This document shows positions 15,026 to 21,704 of a stretch of 30,159 nucleotides of DNA, in pieces (the stretch's first letter is position 1; every line of letters starts with the position of its first letter). The notes beneath the pieces are model-generated. The model had not been told where the DNA came from and ran no database searches. It saw nothing but the letters and a program-made list of their open reading frames with translations. This DNA is from CANHEE01 sp043777755 (GTDB lineage Bacteria > Bacteroidota > Bacteroidia > Chitinophagales > Saprospiraceae). The position numbers and the translations under genes are program-made. The stretch is taken from assembly GCA_043777755.1 (NCBI GenBank), contig JAYWHK010000097.1:1-30159 (forward strand). Reading direction: 5' to 3'.

Positions 15026-17053
15026 TTATTTGACCACTACTTTTGTCATTACATCATTGGCTTGAATTTTATGAACGATGTCCATTCCTTCCACTACTTT
15101 TCCAAAAATAGTATAATTGCCATCTAAATGCAATGCGGGAGCATTGTTCACAAAAAACTGAGTTCCTTCTGTATGGTTGCCAGACGAAGCCATTCCAACC
15201 AGACCTTCACTATCCCAGTGCATGTAAGGTAGTTCTGAACGAATCGAATAATCAAGTCCGCCATAGCCGTCGCCACGAGGACAACCGCCTTGAATTACAA
15301 AATTCGACACCACACGATGAAAACTTTTTCCATTGTAAAAGTTATTGTTCGCCAATTGGATAAAATTCACCACAGAACCAGGTGCTTTGTCAGCATACAA
15401 TTCAATCACAAAATTACCATGTTTCGTCGAAACTGTTGCTTTCGGTTTTTGAGCATAAGCGTTCAATAATTTCCAATCAATAGGCTGATTAAATGCCGCT
15501 TTTCGAGGTTCGCTGATTGTACCATTAAAGGCATCTATTGTTTTTTGAAGTTCATTCCAAGTTTCGAGGTCACGAGGCAATTTTAACTTACTCTGCGCAT
15601 TGGTCAAAAATGATTTATCCAACATTTTAGCGTAAATATACTTGTATTCCATCGTTGGCGTTCTCAATCCAACTGCCGCCATCGCTACCATGCCTGGGTC
15701 GCCAATATCCAAGGCTTCTACAAAATATTGAAACAAACTAACCCGAACACCTTTTGAATTGCCCGCAAAAACCCTATAAAATGAAGGATTTGCAGCGATT
15801 TGACCCAATAATTCCACAGCTGTAGTACGAACCAAAGGCGATGGAATCGAAAAAGCACTTTCTTTTATAAATCTATAATTCCATGGATATTCTGCCAAAG
15901 CTCGTAGAAGTGCCACTTGCTCCTCTGAATTTTTTACCTGCGTAAATTTTCGATACAACTCCGCATTGACCCAACCTTTTGTATTTACCATAAAAGATGA
16001 TACATGACGGTTTGTCGCTTGATACATCATTAATTGGGTAATTGGGTGCAATGACGAATCCTTAGCCAAAGCCCAATAGGTCGTTGCAGCATCTTTTTCA
16101 ATACCTTTATTGATAAAAAAATTGGCAGCAGCATTGGCAATATGAAGGTTGTTGTCACGCAAATAATTAACAATTACAGGTTGTACCAATATGTAATTAT
16201 AAGAACCTAAGGCATTTATACATGAAACTTTTACCCTATAATCACTCTCTCTTCCCAATTGATTGATAAGCGCATACATTGTTGTGATATTGCTCGCTTT
16301 CCCAAGTGTTTTTGCCAAAGCCATTCGGATGCGGTAATCATTGTCGCTACTCATTGCAGCACTGAGCGATGATGCAGCTGTACTATCAATAGAAATGTCT
16401 TTTGCACGGGCTAAATAATTGCTCGCAATCATACGCACACTGTTCGGATAACGACCATTTCCAGCATAAGTAATCATTTTTTGAGTACCTTCCGTTGCTG
16501 TAATACCTCGAGTCAAATAACGATAAATTGCATGGCATTGCCCTTCCAGCAAAACAGTATCTGTACTTTTATAAGAAGCCACACTTGCCAAAGGTTTTAA
16601 GTAAGAAGCAGGCGCACATTTACCAACCGCTTCCAATACGGCTGCATTAAAATGCTTGTATGCTCCAACAGTATCGGTCATTTTAAAGGATTTTATAAGC
16701 GCAGTAGCCGAAGTACTGTCCCCAATCTGCCCAATAGCGTAAGCCGCAGCAATACGAATTTTGTCCACATCGTCATTTAATAACGCCTCTAAACCGACGA
16801 GTGCCTTTTTGTCTTTCACAGAAGCCATCGCTTGTGCTGCCAAAAAACGCAACGTTGGGTCACTTGACTTAAAGTAATTGACCAAACTATCGGTCAAAAG
16901 CTGATCTTGAAAATTATACAAACGCTGAACAACAGGATTTGTCAAGTCAATATCATTAATGTTGGTCGCTCGATCTTGTGAAGAAGGAGGAATACAAGCA
17001 ACAAAACTTGATAAAAAAGCAAATAAAATGTAAAATATGTCGTTTTTTCTCAT
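15026..17053 (-). CDS. HEAT-repeat lipoprotein with C-terminal cyclophilin (peptidylprolyl isomerase)
   Basis: A 675-residue protein that should catalyse cis-trans isomerisation of X-Pro bonds in exported proteins. Residues 1-20 form a lipoprotein signal (SSFVAC, Cys20 as lipidation site). Residues ~60-350 contain HEAT/PBS-type helical repeats (LRFLAAQAMASVKD, IRIAAAYAIGQIGD, RIRMALAKTLGKAS, RVKVSCINALGSY). A cyclophilin domain fills 539-675: VSTKHGNFVIELYADKAP, FHRVVSNFVIQGG (578-590) and GTQFFV are the family signatures. The combination is common in Bacteroidota and suggests an envelope chaperone anchored in a membrane, with the repeats binding partners (inference). It is transcribed alone from a good promoter at 17116-17145, and its leader contains the word repeat at 17059-17093. 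Confidence 0.94.
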   Translation of the reverse strand: MRKNDIFYILFAFLSSFVACIPPSSQDRATNINDIDLTNPVVQRLYNFQDQLLTDSLVNYFKSSDPTLRFLAAQAMASVKDKKALVGLEALLNDDVDKIRIAAAYAIGQIGDSTSATALIKSFKMTDTVGAYKHFNAAVLEAVGKCAPASYLKPLASVASYKSTDTVLLEGQCHAIYRYLTRGITATEGTQKMITYAGNGRYPNSVRMIASNYLARAKDISIDSTAASSLSAAMSSDNDYRIRMALAKTLGKASNITTMYALINQLGRESDYRVKVSCINALGSYNYILVQPVIVNYLRDNNLHIANAAANFFINKGIEKDAATTYWALAKDSSLHPITQLMMYQATNRHVSSFMVNTKGWVNAELYRKFTQVKNSEEQVALLRALAEYPWNYRFIKESAFSIPSPLVRTTAVELLGQIAANPSFYRVFAGNSKGVRVSLFQYFVEALDIGDPGMVAMAAVGLRTPTMEYKYIYAKMLDKSFLTNAQSKLKLPRDLETWNELQKTIDAFNGTISEPRKAAFNQPIDWKLLNAYAQKPKATVSTKHGNFVIELYADKAPGSVVNFIQLANNNFYNGKSFHRVVSNFVIQGGCPRGDGYGGLDYSIRSELPYMHWDSEGLVGMASSGNHTEGTQFFVNNAPALHLDGNYTIFGKVVEGMDIVHKIQANDVMTKVVVK

Positions 17054-17058
17054 TATTA

Positions 17059-17093
17059 AAGTAGTCGTAAGTCAGTAGTCAAAAAGTCTAAGC
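17059..17093. repeat. Word repeat AAGT(C)AGTC in the cyclophilin gene leader
   Basis: The stretch aagtagtcgtaagtcagtag, followed by tcaaaaagtctaag, repeats the AGTC/TAAGTC word several times. It resembles the AAGTCCTAAGT words at 27375-27420 and belongs to the same style of intergenic word repeats. Confidence 0.4.
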
Positions 17094-17115
17094 CTTTTGA
17101 CAACTCAATGCTAAA

Positions 17116-17145
17116 CAAAGGTATTTAACTAAAAATAAAGTACAA
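17116..17145 (-). promoter_or_regulatory. Promoter of the HEAT-cyclophilin gene
   Basis: On the minus strand TTG (17145-17143), 19 bases and TACCTTTG (17123-17116) match the Bacteroidota -33/-7 pattern. A second TACCTTTG lies at 17143-17150, overlapping the -33 element. The leader to the ATG at 17053 is about 55-60 bases. Confidence 0.65.
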
Positions 17146-17247
17146 AGGTAAGTAAAATTAGAATTTTTTTCATCTTTGTTAAAATAAAAAAAGAAAATAT
17201 TGTTTAGAAAAATGCTTTATTTAGTGTATTTTTTTTACAAAAACCCT

Positions 17248-17255
17248 TATCTTTG
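17248..17255 (+). promoter_or_regulatory. -7 box upstream of the small membrane protein gene
   Basis: TATCTTTG is an exact match to TAnnTTTG. It lies 182 bases before the ATG at 17438, and the MITE-like element at 17270-17402 sits between them, so a transcript from here would begin with a long stem-loop. Confidence 0.5.
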
Positions 17256-17269
17256 CACTAATTTTATTG

Positions 17270-17402
17270 GGTTCTTTTAAAATTTTTGTGAAACTGTAGG
17301 GGCGACTTTAGTCGCACAAAAGTCTAAACGTTGAAAATTAGCCAATTGTGCGACTAAAGTCGCCCTTACAAAGTCTTAAACCACAAAAATTTTAAAAGAA
17401 CC
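17270..17402. mobile_element. MITE-like element A with about 21-bp terminal inverted repeats
   Basis: This 133-bp element begins GGTTCTTTTAAAATTTTTGT(G) at 17270-17290 and ends with the perfect reverse complement at 17382-17402. Inside are 24-base inverted arms (17296-17319 and 17346-17369, gtaggggcgactttagtcgc...) with one mismatch. TTTTATT occurs on both flanks (17262-17268 and 17403-17409) and could be a target duplication, though it is low-complexity. The same terminal repeat bounds element B at 21099-21351. It has no coding capacity. Confidence 0.75.
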
Positions 17403-17437
17403 TTTTATTTTAACAACAAAATTTTTAAATTAAAAAA

Positions 17438-17803
17438 ATGACAACAAAAGGAAAAGTTATTAGCACATTATTGGTCATACTTGTAATTGCTGCTTTGATA
17501 GGAGCTTATCTTACATTTGGTTGCTACAGTAGCGGAAAACGTGCTGGAAATGTGATTAAATTCAGTAATAAAGGTATAATTTTCAAAACTTGGGAAGGCG
17601 AAATGATTCAACGCAACTTTTCAGTTGCTCCTGGTGACACGTGGAAATTTACCGTTACTGACGAAAATGTAGTGAAACAAATCAACGATGCTATGGCTCG
17701 TGGCAAAACCGTTGATTTACAATATTGTGAAAAATACTATAAATTCTTTTGGCAAGGCGATACTGAATATTTTATTACCAATGCAATCGAAATTCAACAG
17801 TAA
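17438..17803 (+). CDS. Small membrane-anchored protein, Bacteroidota family often labelled '6-phosphogluconate dehydrogenase'
   Basis: A 121-residue protein with one N-terminal transmembrane helix (residues ~8-28, VISTLLVILVIAALIGAYLT) and a short extracytoplasmic domain: CYSSGKRAGNVIKFSNKGIIFKTWEGEM, then a W-x-F strand, and YKFFWQGDTEYFI near the end. This pattern of small proteins is widespread in Bacteroidota. Database labels of '6-phosphogluconate dehydrogenase' are, as I recall, misassignments, since the protein lacks a Rossmann fold and is far too short. The true role is unknown. It is a single gene whose stop codon is part of a strong bidirectional terminator. Confidence 0.88.
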   Translation: MTTKGKVISTLLVILVIAALIGAYLTFGCYSSGKRAGNVIKFSNKGIIFKTWEGEMIQRNFSVAPGDTWKFTVTDENVVKQINDAMARGKTVDLQYCEKYYKFFWQGDTEYFITNAIEIQQ

Positions 17804-17850
17804 TTAAAACAGGAAAGGGTGTCACAAAGATACCCTTTCCTGTTTTAATT
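17802..17850. terminator. Bidirectional terminator shared by two convergent genes
   Basis: A 19-base perfect stem (aattaaaacaggaaagggt at 17802-17820, reverse complement at 17832-17850) with an 11-base loop. It includes parts of both flanking stop codons (plus-strand TAA at 17801-17803, minus-strand TAA at 17851-17849). A-rich and T-rich edges allow termination either way. Confidence 0.92.
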
Positions 17851-19120
17851 ACTTCTTCCTTGGTTTTATAATCAATCGTAACGATTGGTCATAAGTAAAA
17901 TAATTCCAAACCCAATTGAGGAAAATAAAAATCTTGTTTTTTACGCCAATAATGGAAAATAAATGGACAAACAACCATACAATCCAAGCAAAAAAGCCTT
18001 GAAATTTGATAAAAGGCAAATCCACAACAGCATGATTACGCCCTATTGTTGCCATACTTCCTAAATCTCTGTAAGCAAATGCTTCAAGTGGGTCATTGGT
18101 CAAAATATTTCTAAAATTGTACGCCAATTGCTTGGCTTGCTGAATCGCTACTTGCGCTACTTGCGGATGTCCTTTAAAATCTCCTTCCTCCAAATAAGCA
18201 ACATCACCCAACGCAAAAACATTGTCTAAGCCTTTGATTTTGTTGAAGTTATCGCATTGAATACGTCCATCTTTCATAACAGACTCGGTAGGCAAACCAG
18301 CCAAAGCATTGCCTTTGATGCCCGCTGCCCAAATCACTTTTTTGGTACTGATTTGAGTGCCGTCGTTCATCGAAACAAGCTCGCCATCGTAGTCAATTAC
18401 ACGGGTATTTTTTTTAATAATCACGCCCATATCACTCAAAAAACGTTCTGATGCTTGTGCTGCCGTGTCAGACATTCCTTTCAGTAAAACATCACTACTT
18501 TGAATCAAATAAATATCTACGCTTCGGTGATTGAGTTCATGGTAATCTTTTGGTAAAATATACTTTTTCATCTCAGCCAACGCTCCAGCAAGCTCCACAC
18601 CTGTCGGACCACCACCAACTATCACGATGTCCGTATAAGATTGCTGCTCGGTATCATTCGTTGAAGTCAATGCTTTTTCGTAATCTTCAAAGATTGAATT
18701 TCGTATGTACAATGCCTCCGCAACTGTTTTCATTGGAATGGCAAATTGCGCAATTTTTTGATTTCCGTAGTAATTCGTATCTGCGCCCGTAGCAATCACC
18801 AAGTAATCATACCAGCAGTAACCCAATTCGGTTTGCACTTTATTTTCTTGATAATCAATACTTTGTACATTTGTCACTCGGATAAAAACATTCTTTTTAC
18901 TTTGAAACATTTTCCGCAAAGGAAAAGCAATTGAGCTTGGTTCTAAGCCAGCCGTTGCCACCTGATAGTACAAAGGTTGGAATTGGTGGTAATTGTTTTT
19001 GTCAATCAACACCACTTGAAGGTCATACTTTGAAATGCGTTTTGCCAATTCTAAACCAGCAAAACCAGCTCCAATCACCACTACTCGTCGTTGTCCCGTT
19101 TCAGGAATATTTATTTTCAT
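17849..19120 (-). CDS. ndh: Type II NADH dehydrogenase / NAD(P)/FAD-dependent oxidoreductase
   Basis: A 423-residue flavoprotein expected to pass electrons from NADH to quinone without pumping protons, at the inner face of the cytoplasmic membrane. The FAD-binding motif is GAGFAG (17-22). LDxxNYHQFQPLYYQVATAGLEP-like sequence (here IDKNNYHQFQPL...) marks the NDH-2 family. A second nucleotide-binding site, GGGPTGVE, begins at 169. VIWAAGI and FALGDVA (302-308) follow. The C-terminal ~50 residues are strongly hydrophobic/amphipathic (AWIVWLFVHLFSIIGV...), which suits membrane attachment. It is transcribed alone from the promoter at 19134-19163, with a very short leader. Confidence 0.94.
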   Translation of the reverse strand: MKINIPETGQRRVVVIGAGFAGLELAKRISKYDLQVVLIDKNNYHQFQPLYYQVATAGLEPSSIAFPLRKMFQSKKNVFIRVTNVQSIDYQENKVQTELGYCWYDYLVIATGADTNYYGNQKIAQFAIPMKTVAEALYIRNSIFEDYEKALTSTNDTEQQSYTDIVIVGGGPTGVELAGALAEMKKYILPKDYHELNHRSVDIYLIQSSDVLLKGMSDTAAQASERFLSDMGVIIKKNTRVIDYDGELVSMNDGTQISTKKVIWAAGIKGNALAGLPTESVMKDGRIQCDNFNKIKGLDNVFALGDVAYLEEGDFKGHPQVAQVAIQQAKQLAYNFRNILTNDPLEAFAYRDLGSMATIGRNHAVVDLPFIKFQGFFAWIVWLFVHLFSIIGVKNKIFIFLNWVWNYFTYDQSLRLIIKPRKK

Positions 19121-19133
19121 AAAAAAAATTTTA

Positions 19134-19163
19134 CAAAAGTAAGCAATTTTTTGTAAAATACAA
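19134..19163 (-). promoter_or_regulatory. Promoter of the NADH dehydrogenase gene
   Basis: On the minus strand TTG (19163-19161), 19 bases and TACTTTTG (19141-19134) fit the Bacteroidota pattern. The -7 box lies only 14 bases from the ATG, so the mRNA would be almost leaderless. Confidence 0.6.
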
Positions 19164-19201
19164 AAACGTCAAAAAATCTATCGTTTAATCCCATAAAATA
19201 T

Positions 19202-19280
19202 ACGTAGAGAGAAGGCACGCCTTTTCTCGTGTTATGTATGCCTTGCGTCGTGCGAGAAAAGGCGTGCCTTTTCTCTACGT
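19202..19280. repeat. REP-like palindrome, copy 1
   Basis: acgtagagagaaggcacgcc... pairs with ...ggcgtgccttttctctacgt. The centre is atgccttgcgtcgtgcgaga. Copies 2 (19983-20055) and 3 (21620-21704) share the core gccttgcgtNgtgcgagaaa. Copy 1 lies directly upstream of the toxin-antitoxin promoter and shares a further ~20 bases downstream (taatgtatcaatac) with copy 3. Confidence 0.85.
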
Positions 19281-19312
19281 TAATGTATCAATACAATTTT
19301 TCCTTTACAACC

Positions 19313-19343
19313 TTGCTATTTTCAAAAAGAAAGTATATTTTTG
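19313..19343 (+). promoter_or_regulatory. Promoter of the VapBC-like operon
   Basis: TTG (19313-19315), 20 bases and TATTTTTG (19336-19343) form a good Bacteroidota promoter, with the ATG 23 bases further on. It also helps rule out an in-frame start at 19229. Confidence 0.65.
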
Positions 19344-19366
19344 TAGAAATTTTAAATTTAAAAATT

Positions 19367-19576
19367 ATGACCAAAGAGATAATTTTATCAAAATTACATC
19401 AAATGCCTTTGTCTGTCCAGCAAGAAGCCTTGGATTTTATTGACTTTTTGATACTAAAATATCAAAAACAGCCAACTCCTACGAGAGTTCGAAAAGCTGG
19501 AACAATGAAGAACTTGGTAGCGTATATTGCACCTGATTTTGACGAACCCTTAGAGGATTTTAAAGAATATATGTAA
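19367..19576 (+). CDS. DUF2281-like antitoxin (VapB role)
   Basis: A 69-residue protein with the DUF2281 opening TKEIILSKLHQMPLSVQQEALDFIDFL, a helix that normally forms the DNA-binding or dimer part, and a flexible C terminus (MKNLVAYIAPDFDEPLEDFKEYM) that would wrap the toxin. DUF2281 proteins are commonly paired with PIN-domain toxins. The stop codon lies three bases before the toxin start. The frame is open for 46 codons upstream, but those codons run through the repeat and the promoter. As in other type II pairs, it probably represses its own promoter together with the toxin (inference). Confidence 0.88.
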   Translation: MTKEIILSKLHQMPLSVQQEALDFIDFLILKYQKQPTPTRVRKAGTMKNLVAYIAPDFDEPLEDFKEYM

Positions 19577-19579
19577 GGC

Positions 19580-19966
19580 ATGACTAAATTTCTTCTTGAT
19601 ACACATACTCTTATTTGGCATTTGACCGATTCTACTGAATTGTCGTCAAAAGCAAAAAAAACTATTGAAAATCCTAAAAATCAAGCCTTTGTAAGTATTG
19701 TTTCTTTTTGGGAAATTGCAATTAAGATTAATATAGGTAAGCTCAATCTGAATTACTCCTTGCAAGAGTTGATGGCAGAAAGTGAAAAATTGGGATTTGA
19801 AATTTTGGAGATAAAACAAGCTCACCTTCTTGCGTTACTCAACATTCCCTTGCATCATCGTGACCCGTTTGACAGAATTCTAATCGCTCAATCTACCGTA
19901 GAGTCAATGACGTTGATTTCAAAAGACACAAATTTTCCTCTGTATGATATAACACTTTTGTGGTAG
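19580..19966 (+). CDS. vapC: PIN-domain toxin (VapC family)
   Basis: A 128-residue PIN-fold ribonuclease, the toxin of a type II toxin-antitoxin pair. The acidic metal-binding residues are in place: D7 (LLDTHTLIW), E45 (SFWEIAIK), D95 and D98 (HHRDPFDRILIAQ) and D116 (SKDTNF). The SFWEIAIKINIGKL and HRDPFDR blocks place it in the subgroup usually paired with DUF2281 or Phd-like antitoxins. PIN toxins cut tRNA or rRNA, but the target here is unknown. The gene looks intact. The pair is bracketed by two REP-like palindromes about 700 bases apart. Confidence 0.93.
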   Translation: MTKFLLDTHTLIWHLTDSTELSSKAKKTIENPKNQAFVSIVSFWEIAIKINIGKLNLNYSLQELMAESEKLGFEILEIKQAHLLALLNIPLHHRDPFDRILIAQSTVESMTLISKDTNFPLYDITLLW

Positions 19967-19982
19967 TTACTCAGTCGAGATG

Positions 19983-20055
19983 CATCACGTAGAGAAAAAA
20001 TCATGCCTTATGCCTTGCGTAGTGCGAGAAAAGGCGTGCCTTTCTCTACGTGATG
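19983..20055. repeat. REP-like palindrome, copy 2
   Basis: catcacgtagag...ctctacgtgatg outer arms enclose the core atgccttgcgtagtgcgaga shared with copies 1 and 3. It starts 17 bases after the vapC stop codon and could act as a transcript-end structure. Its outer arms extend further (catcacg/cgtgatg) than in the other copies. Confidence 0.85.
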
Positions 20056-20074
20056 CTGTTTTTTATTTAGAATA

Positions 20075-20167
20075 CTGCTCGAATCTTTGGTATAGATTTG
20101 TACTGCTTATTATGCTGTGTTACAAACACTCATACAGAAGAACGTGATTAGAAATCACATCCAGCGA
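20075..20167. repeat. Repeat family D, copy 1 (TGCTGTGTTACAAA element)
   Basis: This segment aligns over about 93 bases with 21530-21620: tgctcga, gtatNgatttgt, the exact block gctgtgttacaaa, and a terminal hairpin (gtgattagaaatcac followed by atccagcga). No reading frame is convincing. The remaining bases to 20215 hold nothing I recognise. Confidence 0.6.
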
Positions 20168-20215
20168 ATGGCTTGTTTTTTGCTTTCAACCTTTACACAC
20201 TCTGCGCCAGCGGTA

Positions 20216-21040
20216 TTAAAATATCCAAAAATCGGAACAATTACATATACCATACCGAGTTAAATTTTCACCATTAATAGCTAATCTATCCCAAGTTTTA
20301 CTATTTTCATCAAATATTATTTTCACCAAATAAGCACCACGATTTTTGTAGCAAGCAACTAAATCTTTGTTAGGTTGCCAATATTCTTCTAAATCAGAGT
20401 AAATGTAAATAGCAAAATACTTTTTTTCTTTGTTGTAATAGGCTTTTATTGGAGCAAATCCTTCATACTGATTTACAAAATTGGGAAATATAAAATCATT
20501 AATTAAAGAATCAGGAACTGCTATTGGATCTTTCGTATTTACGAGCTTAATAGATTTTATAAGTTCATATTGAGCGTTTGGAGCATCTGAAATGATACCA
20601 AAATGAATTATTTTATCCAATATGGGTTTGTTAAAATTATCAAGAACTGCAACTTTGAAACCCCAATTGCCTCTTTTATCCTCTTGTAAGTAATCCGCAT
20701 CAGATATGTCATAGACTATACATTTTTCAACTTTTGTTTCTATCAGAATTTCTGTTTCATTCTCACCTATTTGCAATGCAAAATGAATTTTATTATTATT
20801 TCTAAACTTTGTCTTGAAAGGTTGTAATTTAGTATTATCAAAATCTGCATACTTATTTATATCCGCATAAAATTGGTTGATATACTTATTTATAAATTTA
20901 GTTTTTGTAGATTCATAGTAATGACAATCTGTAAAATACAGTGTGTCTATACAGTTTTTAAAGTGATGATATGTTGGTGCTTGCGAAAAAGAATCATTAA
21001 AATTCAATGCTAATAATAAGACTAATGTTGCTTTTTTCAT
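20216..21040 (-). CDS. Secreted protein of unknown function
   Basis: A 274-residue protein with a signal peptide (MKKATLVLLLALNFNDSFSQ). I do not recognise the family. The mature part is rich in Tyr, Asn and Lys. It has alternating beta-type strands such as KIHFALQIGENETEILIETKVEKC and WGFKVAVLDNFNKPILDKIIHFG, and a C terminus with a Cys-x-Cys (GICNCSDFWIF). There are six cysteines in total in the mature region. No T9SS sorting domain, lipobox or transmembrane helix is visible, so a periplasmic location is likely. No consensus promoter was found, and the upstream 640 bases are packed with palindromic repeats. Confidence 0.75.
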   Translation of the reverse strand: MKKATLVLLLALNFNDSFSQAPTYHHFKNCIDTLYFTDCHYYESTKTKFINKYINQFYADINKYADFDNTKLQPFKTKFRNNNKIHFALQIGENETEILIETKVEKCIVYDISDADYLQEDKRGNWGFKVAVLDNFNKPILDKIIHFGIISDAPNAQYELIKSIKLVNTKDPIAVPDSLINDFIFPNFVNQYEGFAPIKAYYNKEKKYFAIYIYSDLEEYWQPNKDLVACYKNRGAYLVKIIFDENSKTWDRLAINGENLTRYGICNCSDFWIF

Positions 21041-21098
21041 TTTTTTATATAAAAATCAATAGCCTTTTTTAAGGCAGATTGAAATATCTTTATTTTTT

Positions 21099-21351
21099 GG
21101 TTCTTTTTAAAATTTTTGTGGAAAGCCCGAATGGGCTTAAGCTTGAATAGCCCTGTGCGAAGCTCAGGGAAGAAAAAGAATACGTTTAGCAACTACAAAG
21201 TAGTTGAACTTAAAAACGTAACGCATTGATGTTCAACTACTTCGTGGTTGTTAAACGCTACTTTATAATTACCCCGATCTTCGCACGGGGCTATTCATGT
21301 TTAACGCTTTCAGCGTTATGTGATGTACTCCACAAAAATTTTAAAAGAAAC
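21099..21351. mobile_element. MITE-like element B, long nested palindrome
   Basis: This 253-bp element has the same terminal repeat as element A: ggttctttttaaaatttttg(tg) at 21099-21120 against its complement at 21331-21351. Inside are two more inverted pairs: 21143-21169 with 21272-21298 (ttgaatagccctgtgcgaag...) and 21182-21209 with 21231-21258 (acgtttagcaactacaaagt...). One arm also has the small hairpin aagcccgaatgggctt, and the other has aacgctttcagcgtt. The whole element could fold into one long rod. It has no coding capacity. Confidence 0.75.
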
Positions 21352-21527
21352 ATATTTCTTAACATCATATCCAGCAAATTTCCAAATGAAAGGTTTTGTC
21401 CGCTGGCACTTATGTCTACTTCACACAAAATACATAACTACCACATCTCGCTTGGTTGAATTTGTCACAAAGTGATGCCTTTGGTCATAATCGAACATTC
21501 CATCTGGTCGTCTGTGATGTAGCGTTA
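21352..21527. other. Non-coding stretch between element B and repeat family D
   Basis: Short reading frames here are broken and have no recognisable protein. The composition resembles the neighbouring repeats (for example catatccagcaaatttccaa), so it may be a decayed repeat, but I cannot align it convincingly. Confidence 0.35.
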
Positions 21528-21529
21528 GC

Positions 21530-21620
21530 TGCTCGAGTCAATAGTATGGATTTGTTCTGTTTTGCTGTGTTACAAAACATTCAAACGGCAGGATTGAGTT
21601 TTTCAACTCAATCCTGCGAG
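21530..21620. repeat. Repeat family D, copy 2
   Basis: It aligns with 20075-20167 around gctgtgttacaaa and ends in a strong hairpin (aggattgagttttt/caactcaatcct). It directly abuts REP-like copy 3, just as copy 1 of this family lies 20 bases from REP-like copy 2. Confidence 0.6.
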
Positions 21621-21704
21621 GCAAGCCTTTTCTCGTATTTATATGCCTTGCGTCGTGCGAGAAAAGGCACGCCTTTTCTCTACGCTAATGTATCAATACT
21701 ATTT
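21620..21704. repeat. REP-like palindrome, copy 3, with shared 3' flank
   Basis: ggcaagccttttctcgtatt...gcgagaaaaggcacgccttttct carries the same core as copies 1 and 2. The following ctaatgtatcaatac block matches the sequence after copy 1 and encodes, on the minus strand, the last residues and stop codon of the M1 peptidase. Confidence 0.8.

Noticed and set aside
17438..17803. 6-phosphogluconate dehydrogenase function for the 121-residue protein
   Set aside because: A single membrane helix and a short domain with no Rossmann fold or substrate motifs cannot form that enzyme; the label looks like a propagated database error.
19229..19366. 46-codon N-terminal extension of the antitoxin
   Set aside because: It runs through the REP-like palindrome and across a good promoter; the DUF2281 family begins at the Met at 19367.
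19202..21704. Possible CRISPR array from the recurring palindromes
   Set aside because: Only three copies, irregular spacing (hundreds to more than 1600 bases) with genes between them, and no cas genes.
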